From the NCBI GenBank assembly GCA_946565805.1, contig CAMNWO010000003.1, positions 1 to 38,813 of the forward strand: a stretch of DNA of 38,813 bases, read 5' to 3'. Below, one piece after another: positions 1 through 8,268 of the stretch. Position 1 is the stretch's first letter. Each line of letters begins with the position of its first letter. The notes under the pieces are model-generated. The model saw only the letters and a program-made list of their open reading frames with translations. It was not told the DNA's origin and searched no databases. A program made the position numbers and the translations under genes. This DNA comes from an uncultured Clostridium sp. (GTDB lineage: Bacteria; Bacillota; Clostridia; TANB77; CAG-508).

Positions 1-75
1 TATTACTAAAAATATAAAAAAATGAGACATTCAAGACCTGTCCCCACTGTCTCAAGACCTGTCCCTTTTGTCTCA
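1..75. repeat. REP-like repeat, family 1 (window-edge copy)
   Basis: Positions 23-54 form a 32-nt unit with a TGAGACA/TGTCTCA stem and a loop containing CTGTCCCC. Positions 55-75 repeat the loop and the closing TGTCTCA arm. Positions 1-45 are the exact reverse complement of 2886-2930, including the AT-rich spacer, so this is one arm of the same element seen at 2877-2980, cut by the window edge. Confidence 0.75.
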
Positions 76-111
76 AAAAATAAGGAAGAGCCATTAAATT
101 GGCTCTTCCTT
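75..111 (-). terminator. Rho-independent terminator of the coiled-coil gene
   Basis: An 11-bp stem (82-92 with 101-111, AAGGAAGAGCC) has an 8-nt loop. On the minus strand it is followed by a T run (A run at 75-80 on the plus strand). It lies 33 nt past the stop codon at 144. Confidence 0.75.
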
Positions 112-143
112 TGCAATTCCTAGTGGGTTTGAGGAAACTGACA

Positions 144-554
144 TTACAAAAGTTTTGTTTCCTGGAGGTAATCAAGCTTATCCAACATGGTAAAAGCTTC
201 TTTTTCCTCTGCCCGAGCAGCTACCAGTGCACCTTTTGCCTTTTTAACATGTTCCCGTGCTTCTGGGAGTTGTTCAGCAATTTTTCCGTACTCCAAGAAA
301 ACTTCAGCGGTTGATATAACAACTGCCGGATCTGGTTCAACTGTGCGACCGAACTTTTTGAGCTGTTTGCACGCGTTTGAAAACTGTGATAAAGATGATG
401 CAGATGCCTGTACCAAATCTTTTAAATGATCTTCGTGCTCATCCAAGACCTGCTCACACTTCTCTGTGTTTTCGAGTGCTTCTTTCTTATTTGCCTCTGC
501 TGCTGCGATTATCCGTTTGATTTCCTCTGCGTACTCTGTTCTAATATTGATCAT
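144..554 (-). CDS. Coiled-coil hypothetical protein, foreign composition
   Basis: The product is 136 aa, almost wholly charged or Ala-rich helix, with no signal peptide, membrane segment or recognisable catalytic motif. It is probably a soluble coiled-coil protein of unknown function. I chose the ATG at 554 because AGAAAGGAG lies just upstream; an in-frame start at 608 has no such site and would fall inside the promoter. Base composition and codon use differ from every neighbour: it is visibly more GC-rich, uses GCA, GAG and CGC freely, and has three in-frame CGG codons (in IKRII, EAREH and AARAE), a codon almost absent from the core genes here. This suggests recent transfer. It has its own promoter and terminator and is a single-gene unit. 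I do not recognise a family. Confidence 0.75.
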   Translation of the reverse strand: MINIRTEYAEEIKRIIAAAEANKKEALENTEKCEQVLDEHEDHLKDLVQASASSLSQFSNACKQLKKFGRTVEPDPAVVISTAEVFLEYGKIAEQLPEAREHVKKAKGALVAARAEEKEAFTMLDKLDYLQETKLL

Positions 555-598
555 AATGATCTCCTTTCTGTGAATTGCGTTTATGTGTAACTGTATTA

Positions 599-627
599 AT
601 CTTACCATAAATTAACATAAAAGTCAA
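599..627 (-). promoter_or_regulatory. Promoter of the coiled-coil gene
   Basis: On the minus strand TTGACT (622-627) and TAAGAT (599-604) are separated by 17 nt, about 45 nt upstream of the start at 554. Confidence 0.6.
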
Positions 628-726
628 CAGAAAATAAAAAAGAAAAGATAAATACCTTAAAACTAGGGGATTAGATGGGTTAATAAAAGGAACAATAAGT
701 TTACAAAATATGCAAAAAGTCACCTC

Positions 727-755
727 TTGTCAATTTGAAAGATATCAAGTATAAT
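727..755 (+). promoter_or_regulatory. Promoter of pgcA
   Basis: TTGTCA (727-732) and TATAAT (750-755) are 17 nt apart and lie 28 nt upstream of the pgcA start. Confidence 0.75.
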
Positions 756-783
756 GTGGGTATGAAAAAGGAGGAAAAGAAAA

Positions 784-2508
784 ATGAATTATTTAGAAGA
801 ATACCAAAAATGGTGTGAAAGTCCAGAATTTGATGAAGAAACAAAAAAAGAATTATTAGCCATAAAAGAAAACAAAGAAGAAATTGAAGATAGATTTTAT
901 AAAGAATTAGAATTTGGAACAGCAGGATTAAGAGGAATTATTGGAGCAGGAACCAATCGAATGAACCAATATACAGTAGGAAAAGCAACGCAGGGATTAG
1001 CCAATTACATTATAGAACAAGGAACTCAAAATAAGGGAGTAGCTATTAGTTATGATTCTAGAAAAATGTCAAAAGAATTTAGTTTACAAACAGCACTTAT
1101 CTTATGTGCAAATGGAATTAAAGCTTATTTATTTGAAAACTTGAGGCCAGTACCAGAACTATCTTTTGCAGTACGAGAATTAGGGTGTACATCAGGAGTT
1201 ATGATTACAGCTAGTCACAATCCACCAAAATACAATGGTTATAAAGTATACTGGGATGATGGCGCACAAATTGTTGCTCCAAGAGATAAAGACATCATAG
1301 CAAAAGTAAGAGCAGTAGAAAATTTTAGTGAAATCAAACAGATTTCAAAAGAAGAAGCAATTAGAAAAGGACTACTAAATATTGTAGGAACAGAAATGGA
1401 TGATAAATATTTAAACGTTTTAAAAAATACCATCTTAAATCCAGAAATTATGAAAGAACAAGGAAAAAAATTAAAAGTTGTTTATACGCCATTACATGGG
1501 ACAGGGAACACAATAGCAGAAAGACTTTTAAAAGAGCTAGGATTAGAAAATGTATATGTAGTACCAGAACAAAGTGAGCCAGATGGAAATTTTCCAACCG
1601 TAGACTATCCTAATCCAGAAGATCCAAAAGCATTTAAATTAGCATTGGAACTAGCCAAAAAAGTAGATGCTGATGTTGTTTTAGCAACTGACCCAGATGC
1701 TGACCGATTAGGAATTTTTGCAAAAGATGAAAAAACAGGGGAATACATGACTTATACAGGTAATATGTCAGCTTTATTAATAGCAGAATACAGAATATCT
1801 CAAATGCAAGAAAAAGGAATTTTACCAGACAATGGAATGCTAATTACAACAATTGTATCATCTAATTTGGCTAAAGCAATTGCGAAACACTATCATTTAG
1901 ACTGCCCAGAGGTATTAACAGGTTTTAAAAATATAGGAGCTGTTATGAAAAAAGCAGAAGAAAACCATGATAAGACATATGTATTTGGTTATGAAGAAAG
2001 TTATGGATGTCTAATTGGAGATTATGCAAGAGACAAAGATGGAATTTCAGCGGTTATGGCACTATGTGAAGCAGCATGTTACTATCAATCTAAAAATAAG
2101 ACTTTATGGGATGCTATGAATGATATTTATGAAAAATATGGATATTATAAAGAAGCACAACCATCTATTGTTAGGGAAGGACCACAAGGAGCGCAAGAAA
2201 TCAAAGACATGATGACAAAAATGAGAAATACTAAAATTGATAAAATAGGAGATTATAAAGTATTAACCTTTAAAGATGTAGAAAAAGATATTGTAGAAGA
2301 CAGAGAAACAGGAGAAATAAGCAAAACAGGATTACCAAAGTCAAATGTGTTATATTATGAACTAGAAGATGATGCATGGTGTTGTGTTAGACCATCTGGA
2401 ACAGAACCTAAAATCAAACTATATATGGGAGTCAAAGGCAAGACAGAGGAAGATGCTAATAGTAAGCTAGAAGATCTAAAAGAGGCAATGTTGAAAAAAT
2501 TACGTTAA
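784..2508 (+). CDS. pgcA: Phosphoglucomutase/phosphomannomutase (alpha-D-phosphohexomutase)
   Basis: This 574-aa cytosolic enzyme interconverts glucose-6-phosphate and glucose-1-phosphate (possibly also the mannose phosphates). It supplies UDP-glucose for glycolipid and wall polymers; a UgtP-like user of UDP-glucose lies at 9440. The family signatures are complete and in order: TASHNPPKYNG at 142-152 with the phosphorylated Ser144, the Mg-binding DPDADR at 303-308, the sugar-specificity region with GYEESYG, and the phosphate-binding RPSGTEPK at 536-543. The length matches B. subtilis PgcA and the phosphoglucomutase-2 type. The ATG has a strong AAGGAGG site. It is monocistronic or shared with the small gene at 2552, since there is no terminator in the 43-nt gap. 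Confidence 0.95.
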   Translation: MNYLEEYQKWCESPEFDEETKKELLAIKENKEEIEDRFYKELEFGTAGLRGIIGAGTNRMNQYTVGKATQGLANYIIEQGTQNKGVAISYDSRKMSKEFSLQTALILCANGIKAYLFENLRPVPELSFAVRELGCTSGVMITASHNPPKYNGYKVYWDDGAQIVAPRDKDIIAKVRAVENFSEIKQISKEEAIRKGLLNIVGTEMDDKYLNVLKNTILNPEIMKEQGKKLKVVYTPLHGTGNTIAERLLKELGLENVYVVPEQSEPDGNFPTVDYPNPEDPKAFKLALELAKKVDADVVLATDPDADRLGIFAKDEKTGEYMTYTGNMSALLIAEYRISQMQEKGILPDNGMLITTIVSSNLAKAIAKHYHLDCPEVLTGFKNIGAVMKKAEENHDKTYVFGYEESYGCLIGDYARDKDGISAVMALCEAACYYQSKNKTLWDAMNDIYEKYGYYKEAQPSIVREGPQGAQEIKDMMTKMRNTKIDKIGDYKVLTFKDVEKDIVEDRETGEISKTGLPKSNVLYYELEDDAWCCVRPSGTEPKIKLYMGVKGKTEEDANSKLEDLKEAMLKKLR

Positions 2509-2551
2509 TATGATATAATAATTGTATATTATAAATATAGGAGGAAGGAAA

Positions 2552-2818
2552 ATGGAAACACGGACAATAATAAGAAGAGGGATATTGTTGGGGATATTAA
2601 TGATAGTAGCTATGACAGGACTAAACATTTTGCTCAGCATAATAAAGAGTTTTGCAAAAGCTGTAGAAAGTATTACTCCAGTAATGGGGATAATTGGTAC
2701 ACAAGATCAAATATCCATTGAAACAATAGTAAATGTCGCTATATGGTGCTCATATGGAATATGGACAATAATGATGATATTGGTAATATTAGCAATATTT
2801 CCTATTAAAAAGCAGTGA
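2552..2818 (+). CDS. Small two-helix membrane protein, unknown
   Basis: This 88-aa protein has two hydrophobic segments (about 12-30 and 61-83) joined by a polar loop. It is likely an integral membrane protein of unknown function. The ATG at 2552 is preceded by AGGAGGAAGG, which rules out the TTG start 30 nt upstream. It lies 43 nt after pgcA with a strong terminator 12 nt after its stop, so it is probably the last gene of that transcript. Codon 4 is CGG followed by A (ACA CGG ACA). Here the triplet must be read normally, because a +1 shift would give an immediate stop. It is therefore a counterexample to the CGGA pattern seen elsewhere in the window. Confidence 0.65.
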   Translation: METRTIIRRGILLGILMIVAMTGLNILLSIIKSFAKAVESITPVMGIIGTQDQISIETIVNVAIWCSYGIWTIMMILVILAIFPIKKQ

Positions 2819-2830
2819 AATTTTCCAAAA

Positions 2831-2860
2831 AGAGAGCTTCGGTTATAGAAGCTCTTTTAT
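2831..2860 (+). terminator. Rho-independent terminator
   Basis: Stem AGAGCTTC (2833-2840) with GAAGCTCT (2848-2855) and a 7-nt loop, then a T-rich tail. It ends the pgcA-small membrane gene transcript. Confidence 0.8.
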
Positions 2861-2876
2861 TATTTAGGGCAAGAAA

Positions 2877-2980
2877 TGAGATAAGGGGGACAGGTCTTGA
2901 ATGTCTCATTTTTTTATATTTTTAGTAATAATTATTTTATATAAAAAATGAGACATTCAAGACCTGTCCCCTTTGTCTCA
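2877..2980. repeat. Paired REP-like repeat (BIME), family 1
   Basis: Two 32-nt units (2877-2908 and 2949-2980) lie in inverted orientation around an AT-rich spacer. Each unit is a short TGAGA(C/T)A/TGTCTCA hairpin whose loop carries GGGGACAG or its complement. The two arms also pair with each other over about 40 nt. It sits between two converging transcripts. The left part is identical to the reverse complement of 1-45. No transposase gene is in the window. The layout resembles the non-autonomous REP/BIME elements mobilised by RAYT (IS200-like) enzymes, which is inference. Confidence 0.75.
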
Positions 2981-2998
2981 AAAGACCTTTCTTCTATC

Positions 2999-3703
2999 TC
3001 ATTTCCAATCTTCCAGATTTCTTCTAATAGCACCAAATAAATTAGCACGAATCATAGGAATATCTTTCGTTAAAGAAACAATTAATTGTTTCATATCTTC
3101 TCTTTTAGAAGTACCATCCATTGGGCACACTTTTTGCATGACTGAAAAATCATTTTTTCGAATAAATCTTCGAATATCTTTTTCAGGTGTGTAGACTAAA
3201 GGTCTAATTAGTGTGATTTTAGAGCGATCCATATAACTAACAGGAGAAAAAGTGCCGATATTTCCAGTATATAATAAATTTAGTAAAAAAGTTTCTAAAA
3301 CATCATCTTGATTATGACCTAAAGCGATTTTATTACACCCTTCTCGAATTGCAATTGAATTGATAACTCCTCTACGTAAATTAGCACATAAAGAACAAGG
3401 ATTTTTTTCTTTTCGAATGTCAAACACAATTTCTTTAGCATTACTTTTTTCTATAAATAAAGGAATTTCAACGTCGTCACAAATTTTTTGCAAAAAGTTT
3501 ATATCAAAAAATTCAAATCCTGGATTAACACTAATGGCTATCAGTTCAAATTTTTTAGGGTAAAATCTTTGGAGTGCTTTTAAGGCATGTAACATGGTAA
3601 TAGAGTCTTTACCACCAGATAAGCAAACCGCAATTTTATCTCCTTCTTCTATCATTTTATATTCTTCTATTGCTTTTCTCATATGACTTAATATTCTTTG
3701 CAT
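2999..3703 (-). CDS. TtcA-family PP-loop tRNA thiolation protein
   Basis: This 234-aa member of the TtcA/TilS ATP-pyrophosphatase superfamily would activate a tRNA base with ATP and transfer sulfur to it. The PP-loop SGGKDS is at 29-34. The TtcA-type cysteines that hold an iron-sulfur cluster are present as CSLC (103 and 106) and Cys193 in KVCPMDG, and GHNQDD follows the family pattern. TtcA of proteobacteria makes 2-thiocytidine at position 32; the substrate of this homologue is not certain, so I leave the symbol blank. I chose the ATG at 3703 although the frame stays open to 3760, because a TGTTATAAT extended -10 box lies between the two and a GGTGAT site precedes 3703. It faces away from the tRNA-Arg gene. 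Confidence 0.85.
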   Translation of the reverse strand: MQRILSHMRKAIEEYKMIEEGDKIAVCLSGGKDSITMLHALKALQRFYPKKFELIAISVNPGFEFFDINFLQKICDDVEIPLFIEKSNAKEIVFDIRKEKNPCSLCANLRRGVINSIAIREGCNKIALGHNQDDVLETFLLNLLYTGNIGTFSPVSYMDRSKITLIRPLVYTPEKDIRRFIRKNDFSVMQKVCPMDGTSKREDMKQLIVSLTKDIPMIRANLFGAIRRNLEDWK

Positions 3704-3719
3704 TTTTATCACCATTTTT

Positions 3720-3728
3720 ATTATAACA
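3720..3728 (-). promoter_or_regulatory. Extended -10 promoter of the ttcA-like gene
   Basis: TGTTATAAT on the minus strand is an extended -10 box without a clear -35. It predicts a very short leader and excludes the upstream start at 3760. Confidence 0.5.
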
Positions 3729-3759
3729 GACATTGTCAAGTTTTCTTTTAGTTTTTCCA

Positions 3760-3788
3760 TTTACAAAAAATAGAAAAACTGTTATAAT
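3760..3788 (+). promoter_or_regulatory. Promoter of tRNA-Arg
   Basis: TTTACA (3760-3765) and TATAAT (3783-3788) are 17 nt apart, with TG one base before the -10 box. The tRNA begins 20 nt downstream. Confidence 0.75.
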
Positions 3789-3807
3789 GTTTTAGAAAAT
3801 GAATTAT

Positions 3808-3883
3808 GTGCTTATAGCTCAACAGGATAGAGCACCCGCCTCCTAAGCGGGCGATAGAGGTTCGAGTCCCCTTAGGCACACCA
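3808..3883 (+). tRNA. tRNA-Arg(CCU)
   Basis: A complete 76-nt cloverleaf: acceptor GTGCTTA pairs with TAGGCAC, the D arm carries AGCTCAACAGGATAGAGC, and the anticodon stem CCCGC/GCGGG holds the loop CTCCTAA. The T arm has GGTTCGAGTCC and the 3' CCA is encoded. Anticodon CCU reads the Arg codon AGG. It has its own promoter and terminator. Confidence 0.95.
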
Positions 3884-3906
3884 AGAAATTATATATTGTA
3901 TTAAGT

Positions 3907-3951
3907 AAAAAATGATTAAATTAATAAAAAATTAATTTAATCATTTTTTTT
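3907..3951 (+). terminator. Terminator of tRNA-Arg
   Basis: A long AT-rich stem (3907-3925 with 3931-3949, around the TGATTAAATTAAT arm) has a 5-nt loop and ends in a T run. Confidence 0.75.
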
Positions 3952-3977
3952 ATTTCTAGGTATTAAATCTTTCAAAT

Positions 3978-4006
3978 TTGCAATAATTATGTAAATATGG
4001 TAATAT
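3978..4006 (+). promoter_or_regulatory. Promoter of the glycosyltransferase gene
   Basis: TTGCAA (3978-3983) and TAATAT (4001-4006) have a 17-nt spacer, 38 nt upstream of the start codon. Confidence 0.5.
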
Positions 4007-4044
4007 ATTCTTATAGCGATAAAATCTATAAGGAGAGAAAATAT

Positions 4045-4986
4045 ATGGAAAAAGAAAAACAAAGTAAAAGATTTACTATTATTATTCCTATGCACAATGC
4101 ACAAGAATTTATATTAAAAGCATTAGAAAGTGTAAAGAACCAAAACTTTCAAGATTATGAATGTATGATAATAGATGACCATTCTCAGGATAATAGTAAA
4201 GAATTAGTAAAAAGATACATAACGTGCAATCCAAACATTGACTTTCAATTATATGAAACACCAGAAGAAAAATGGGGGCCAGGAGTAGCAAGAAATATTG
4301 GATTAGATAAAGGCACTGGAGAATATGTATTATTTTTAGATGCAGATGATGAATTAAATGATGAAAATTCTTTGGGTAATATTAGTGATGCGATTGATAA
4401 AAATGAATTAGTAGAAGTTTTAATATTAGGATTTCAGCGAAAATGGAGAGATAGACATGATAAGGTATTATTGAGTACTACCTTTAGACCAAGTGAAAAG
4501 CATACAGATAAACATTATCAAATAGGAAGAAATAATGAAGGAACTATATGGTCTGGTTGTTGGAAAAAAAGTTTATTTGATAACAATGGAATAAGATTTC
4601 CAGAAAATACAGTATGGGAAGATTTAATACCTAAACTGAGATTATTCAATAGTGCCAAATCTGAAAAAATAAAGATTTGCGGTTATGCTACTCATAAATA
4701 TAATGTTAGACCAGGAAAAAGTATAGGAACGACACCTACAATTGATAAGTTAAAATCAATGATTGAATTACATAGAAAATGTTCTCAATTAGTTTCAGAA
4801 GGAAAAATTGATCCACAATATGAAAAAGATATAAAAACAAGAGTAAGAAACAGTCCAGCCCTAGTCGCATGGATGGCAGGGATGGCTTTGTATACAAAGG
4901 TGTTAAAAGACATACCAGAAAGAGTGGAAAAAATAAAAAATAAATTTTTAAATCAAGAAGCAATAGTTGAAGAGGATGAAAGGTAG
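4045..4986 (+). CDS. Family 2 glycosyltransferase
   Basis: This 313-aa GT-A fold glycosyltransferase has no membrane segment or signal peptide, so it acts in the cytosol or at the inner membrane face. The N-terminus has the nucleotide-sugar binding start TIIIPMHNAQEF (11-22) and the Asp pair in IIDDHSQD. The metal-binding DXD motif appears as DADD at 99-102, and VWEDL near residue 192 matches the family's catalytic ED region. Donor and acceptor cannot be read from sequence; wall polymer or capsule assembly is possible. The ATG at 4045 follows AAGGAGAG, and the longer frame from 3997 has no such site. It stands alone between the tRNA and tadA. Confidence 0.85.
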   Translation: MEKEKQSKRFTIIIPMHNAQEFILKALESVKNQNFQDYECMIIDDHSQDNSKELVKRYITCNPNIDFQLYETPEEKWGPGVARNIGLDKGTGEYVLFLDADDELNDENSLGNISDAIDKNELVEVLILGFQRKWRDRHDKVLLSTTFRPSEKHTDKHYQIGRNNEGTIWSGCWKKSLFDNNGIRFPENTVWEDLIPKLRLFNSAKSEKIKICGYATHKYNVRPGKSIGTTPTIDKLKSMIELHRKCSQLVSEGKIDPQYEKDIKTRVRNSPALVAWMAGMALYTKVLKDIPERVEKIKNKFLNQEAIVEEDER

Positions 4987-5005
4987 TTTATATATTTCAA
5001 TTTAG

Positions 5006-5034
5006 TTGTCAAGTGTAATAAAATATGCTAAAAT
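5006..5034 (+). promoter_or_regulatory. Promoter of tadA
   Basis: TTGTCA (5006-5011) and TAAAAT (5029-5034) are separated by 17 nt, 29 nt upstream of the ATG. Confidence 0.65.
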
Positions 5035-5063
5035 ACAACTAGAAAAAGAAAAAGGAAAAAATC

Positions 5064-5531
5064 ATGCAAGAAAAAGAAAAATTTATGAAAGAAGCCCTAA
5101 AAGAGGCTCAAAAAGCAGTACAAAAATTAGAAGTACCAGTAGGATGTGTTATCGTAAAAGATGGAAAAATCATAGCTAGAGCACATAATCAAAAAGAAAC
5201 CAAAACTGACACAACAAAACATGCTGAAATAATAGCTATTCAAAAAGCTAGTAAGAAATTAGAAGCTTGGCGATTGCTAGATTGTGAAATGTATGTTACT
5301 TTAGAGCCATGTTCTATGTGTGCAGGAGCTATGATACAAGCCAGAATTAAAAAGGTATATATAGGAGCAACAGATGCTAAAACAGGGGCATGTGGTTCTG
5401 TTTTAAACTTATTACAAGATTATCCGTTTAATCATAAAGTAGAAGTAGAAACAGGAATCAGACAAGAAGAATGTGAAAACATACTAAAAGAATTTTTCAA
5501 GAAACTAAGAGAAATAAAAAGTCGTAATTAA
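5064..5531 (+). CDS. tadA: tRNA-specific adenosine deaminase
   Basis: TadA converts A34 to inosine in tRNA-Arg(ACG), which lets one tRNA read CGU, CGC and CGA but not CGG. At 155 aa it has normal length. The zinc site is complete: HAE at 53-55 (proton-shuttling Glu55) and PCSMC at 82-86. The CAGAMIQARIKKVYIGA stretch and the loop with TGACGS are typical of TadA rather than cytidine deaminases. The start follows AAGGAAAAA. The next gene begins 65 nt downstream without an obvious terminator between. Because the enzyme underlies decoding of the CGN box, it matters for the CGG recoding question raised in this window. Confidence 0.93.
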   Translation: MQEKEKFMKEALKEAQKAVQKLEVPVGCVIVKDGKIIARAHNQKETKTDTTKHAEIIAIQKASKKLEAWRLLDCEMYVTLEPCSMCAGAMIQARIKKVYIGATDAKTGACGSVLNLLQDYPFNHKVEVETGIRQEECENILKEFFKKLREIKSRN

Positions 5532-5596
5532 AAGATGAGCTTAAAGAGACATCAATGTTACAGAGGAACCGTTCCAAATACGACAGGGGAGGAAAC

Positions 5597-6316
5597 ATGG
5601 TAAATAAAAAGTATTTTCATATTGTTATAGTGATTGCAATTATTGCTTCCATTCTGTTTGCTTTAGGAGTTATTGTTTTGCGTTATCAAGTAGAGGGGGA
5701 GACAAATATGCCTTTTGAACTATCTAAGATAGCTATTATTAGTTCTTCAGAAGGGACAGATAAAGAAACAGTTGATACAAAATGGGCTTTTGATGTATGC
5801 CAAAACAATGATATATTTTTGTATATTATGAAAAATGATAGATATGGTAAGACAGAAGTTATTAAAGAAATTGTAGTGGATAATATTCAAATTGAAGCGA
5901 AGCAAAAAGAGAAAATAAAGATATATAAACCAGATGAACAAGCTGAAAAACAAATTTTTAAGACAAAAGAGGAAAATGTAGTTTCTGATTTAAAATATTC
6001 TGGCGGAATGGAATCTAATTTGAAACAATTAACCATTTCAAACCAAGGAGGACTAATTGCTTTTCGATGTGCCAATTTGTTAGCAGAATATACTTCAAAT
6101 GAAGAAGAAATTAATCATCAAGAGTTATTAAAAAAGATAGGAGTCACACAAGAAGATTTACAAGCTAAAATAACATTTGATTTAGCTATTCGATTAGAAG
6201 AGGGAAAAGAATATAAAACTACGATTAATTTACAACTTCCAACTGGTAATGTAGTAGAGGAAGGAACGACCTCACAAGAAATTACCGATTTAAAAGATTT
6301 TAAATTTAAGAGATAG
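5597..6316 (+). CDS. Membrane-anchored extracytoplasmic protein, unknown
   Basis: This 239-aa protein begins with a short basic end and one hydrophobic segment (about 6-27), followed by about 210 polar residues. It is probably a signal-anchored or secreted protein facing outside. No catalytic motif is visible, and the fold looks beta-rich in the region after residue 30. I do not recognise the family. The ATG at 5597 follows GGGGAGGAAAC; the longer frame from 5555 lacks a site. It is followed by a terminator hairpin at 6344 whose sequence recurs at 15934. Confidence 0.65.
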   Translation: MVNKKYFHIVIVIAIIASILFALGVIVLRYQVEGETNMPFELSKIAIISSSEGTDKETVDTKWAFDVCQNNDIFLYIMKNDRYGKTEVIKEIVVDNIQIEAKQKEKIKIYKPDEQAEKQIFKTKEENVVSDLKYSGGMESNLKQLTISNQGGLIAFRCANLLAEYTSNEEEINHQELLKKIGVTQEDLQAKITFDLAIRLEEGKEYKTTINLQLPTGNVVEEGTTSQEITDLKDFKFKR

Positions 6317-6343
6317 AAGCGTTTACAATATAATGTTAAAATT

Positions 6344-6387
6344 AAAAAGTTGAGATTTAAATATTTGAAATTTAATCTCAACTTTTT
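6344..6387. terminator. Terminator hairpin, one of two near-identical copies
   Basis: An 18-nt imperfect stem (AAAAAGTTGAGATTTAAA with its complement) ends in a T run. Nearly the same hairpin is at 15934-15978, with matching stems and only a few loop changes. It is symmetric enough to work on both strands. Confidence 0.75.
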
Positions 6388-6426
6388 GTATATATTCTTA
6401 TTTTTTCTATAAATTCTTAAAATTAC

Positions 6427-6455
6427 TTGCTAAAATTACAAAATCATTATATAAT
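6427..6455 (+). promoter_or_regulatory. Promoter of the SRP RNA
   Basis: TTGCTA (6427-6432) and TATAAT (6450-6455) have an exact 17-nt spacer. Transcription would start near 6461-6463, at the first paired base of the RNA. Confidence 0.7.
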
Positions 6456-6460
6456 ACAAA

Positions 6461-6599
6461 TGGTCATAAGCTTAATCTTTGTATGGAGAGAATCCAATAA
6501 AGACCTATGAATCTTGTCAGGTCCGGAAGGAAGCAGCAATAAGTAGAAATCTTTATGTGGAATCTTTCCATAGAGAGATTGAGTTACGACCATTTTTTT
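6461..6599 (+). ncRNA. ffs: Signal recognition particle RNA (small bacterial SRP RNA)
   Basis: The helix 8 hallmark GTCAGGTCCGGAAGGAAGCA lies around 6514-6533, with the GGAA tetraloop and the Ffh-binding internal loops. The outer ends pair (TGGTC at 6461 with GACCA at 6588), and the T run at 6593-6599 ends transcription. It works with Ffh in co-translational targeting to the membrane. The position just before dnaX-yaaK-recR is the classical Firmicutes arrangement. Confidence 0.93.
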
Positions 6600-6621
6600 A
6601 AGTATAAAGGATGTGAAAATT

Positions 6622-8262
6622 ATGGGGTACACAGCTCTTTATCGAAAATTTAGGCCACTAACCTTTGGCGAAATGGTAGGGCAAGAACATATCACAAAAA
6701 CACTAAAAAATCAGATTATATCTGGTCGTGTTGGTCATGCCTATCTATTAAATGGAGGAAGAGGAACCGGAAAAACATCAGCAGCTAAAATATTAGCAAG
6801 AGCTATAAACTGTTTAAATCCAAAAGATGGGGAGCCATGTAATGAATGTGAAATTTGCAAAGGAGCGCTTTCTGGGGCTTTAACAGACATAGTGGAAATG
6901 GATGCAGCTTCTAATAACAGTGTAGAAGATATTAGAAGTATTCGTGAAGAAGTAAATTTTTTACCAACTAAGGCAAAATATAGAGTTTATATTATAGACG
7001 AGGTTCATATGCTTTCAACAGGGGCATTTAATGCCTTATTAAAAACATTAGAAGAACCACCAGAACATGTAAAATTTATATTAGCTACTACAGAACCACA
7101 AAAACTACCAGCTACTATTTTATCAAGATGTCAGCGCTTTGACTATAAAAGAATTTCAAATGAAGACATTATCAAGAGACTAGAAATTGTATGTAAAGAA
7201 AGCAACATTGAAGCGACTCAAGGAGCCTTAGCTATTATAGCATCTTTAGCAGAAGGTGCGATGAGAGATGCCCTATCGATTTTAGAAAGATGTATTCAAG
7301 ATGGGGAAAACAAAATAGACGAAGACAAAATAAAGGATTTAGTAGGAATTCCAAAAGTTACATTTGTACATGGTATTATGCAAGCAATTATTGAATATGA
7401 TGTAGATAGAGCATTAGAAAAAGTGGAAGAACTTTTAAAAGAGGGAAAAGACATTAACCAATTTATTTGGGAAATGATAAAATATGTAAAAGACATCTTA
7501 ATTTACCAATCAACTAAAAAACTAGAATTGTATAAGGAAGAAGAATTAGAACAAATCAAAGATATTGCTGAAAAAGCATCTAAAAATCGATTGGTAGATT
7601 TAGTCTATAAATTATCAGAATTAGAAAGTGAAATTAAGTGGTCAACGCAAAAAACAATTATGTTTCAAGCTGGAATGATTAAATTGTGTAATCAACAAGC
7701 TGATTTAAGTAATGGAATTGAAGAAAGAGTAGAAAAGATTGAAAAATATCTAAAATCAGGTAAAGGAATAGTGGCAGGAGCTAGTCAAGTAGGTCAGGTA
7801 AATTCAAACATGCAAATGTCACAAAGAGTTACCGTTAATCCAACATCGTCTAGACCAGAACAATCGATAACACCAACAGCTAATAAAAGAAATGGGCAAG
7901 TAACAACGGCAACTCAAAAATTTTCTAAAAATTCAGAAGAATATTGGCCACAAATTATAAATAGCTTAAGACAAAATGGGAAAATTGTATTATATACCAA
8001 TTTAATGGGAACAAAAGCGAAAGAACTAAACGACATGACAGTTGGAATTGAATTCCCAAATGGTATGACATCTTTTGGAAAAACAGTATTAGAAAAACAA
8101 GAAAACATGAGAGAAATCTCTAATTTAGTTTCCATGGCATGTGGAAAAGAAATGCAAATAAAATATATAAATGGTGTGACAGAGCAACACCAATTAACAA
8201 ATGAAGAAAGTTTGCAAAATTTTGCAAAAGAATCAGATATTCCATTTAATATCATAGAATAA
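6622..8262 (+). CDS. dnaX: DNA polymerase III subunit gamma/tau
   Basis: This is the clamp-loader ATPase, 546 aa. Visible parts are the Walker A GGRGTGKT (45-52), a zinc module with Cys64, 73, 76 and 79, the Walker B/DEVH box (126-129), the sensor 1 region with TTEPQKLP, and the SRC arginine-finger motif (SRCQRF, 168-173). The C-terminal part is low complexity, then a short tau-like domain. I chose ATG 6622 because AAAGGATG lies about 10 nt upstream; a GTG at 6613 is too close to that site. No internal slippery run for a gamma product is obvious. It heads dnaX-yaaK-recR, with a paired repeat inserted between dnaX and yaaK. Confidence 0.95.
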   Translation: MGYTALYRKFRPLTFGEMVGQEHITKTLKNQIISGRVGHAYLLNGGRGTGKTSAAKILARAINCLNPKDGEPCNECEICKGALSGALTDIVEMDAASNNSVEDIRSIREEVNFLPTKAKYRVYIIDEVHMLSTGAFNALLKTLEEPPEHVKFILATTEPQKLPATILSRCQRFDYKRISNEDIIKRLEIVCKESNIEATQGALAIIASLAEGAMRDALSILERCIQDGENKIDEDKIKDLVGIPKVTFVHGIMQAIIEYDVDRALEKVEELLKEGKDINQFIWEMIKYVKDILIYQSTKKLELYKEEELEQIKDIAEKASKNRLVDLVYKLSELESEIKWSTQKTIMFQAGMIKLCNQQADLSNGIEERVEKIEKYLKSGKGIVAGASQVGQVNSNMQMSQRVTVNPTSSRPEQSITPTANKRNGQVTTATQKFSKNSEEYWPQIINSLRQNGKIVLYTNLMGTKAKELNDMTVGIEFPNGMTSFGKTVLEKQENMREISNLVSMACGKEMQIKYINGVTEQHQLTNEESLQNFAKESDIPFNIIE

Positions 8263-8268
8263 TTTTGG

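Noticed and set aside
2552..2818. The CGGA at codon 4 of the small membrane gene as a fourth frameshift site
   Set aside because: A +1 shift would give a stop two codons later, while the triplet reading gives a sensible membrane protein. It is counted as evidence against a strict rule.
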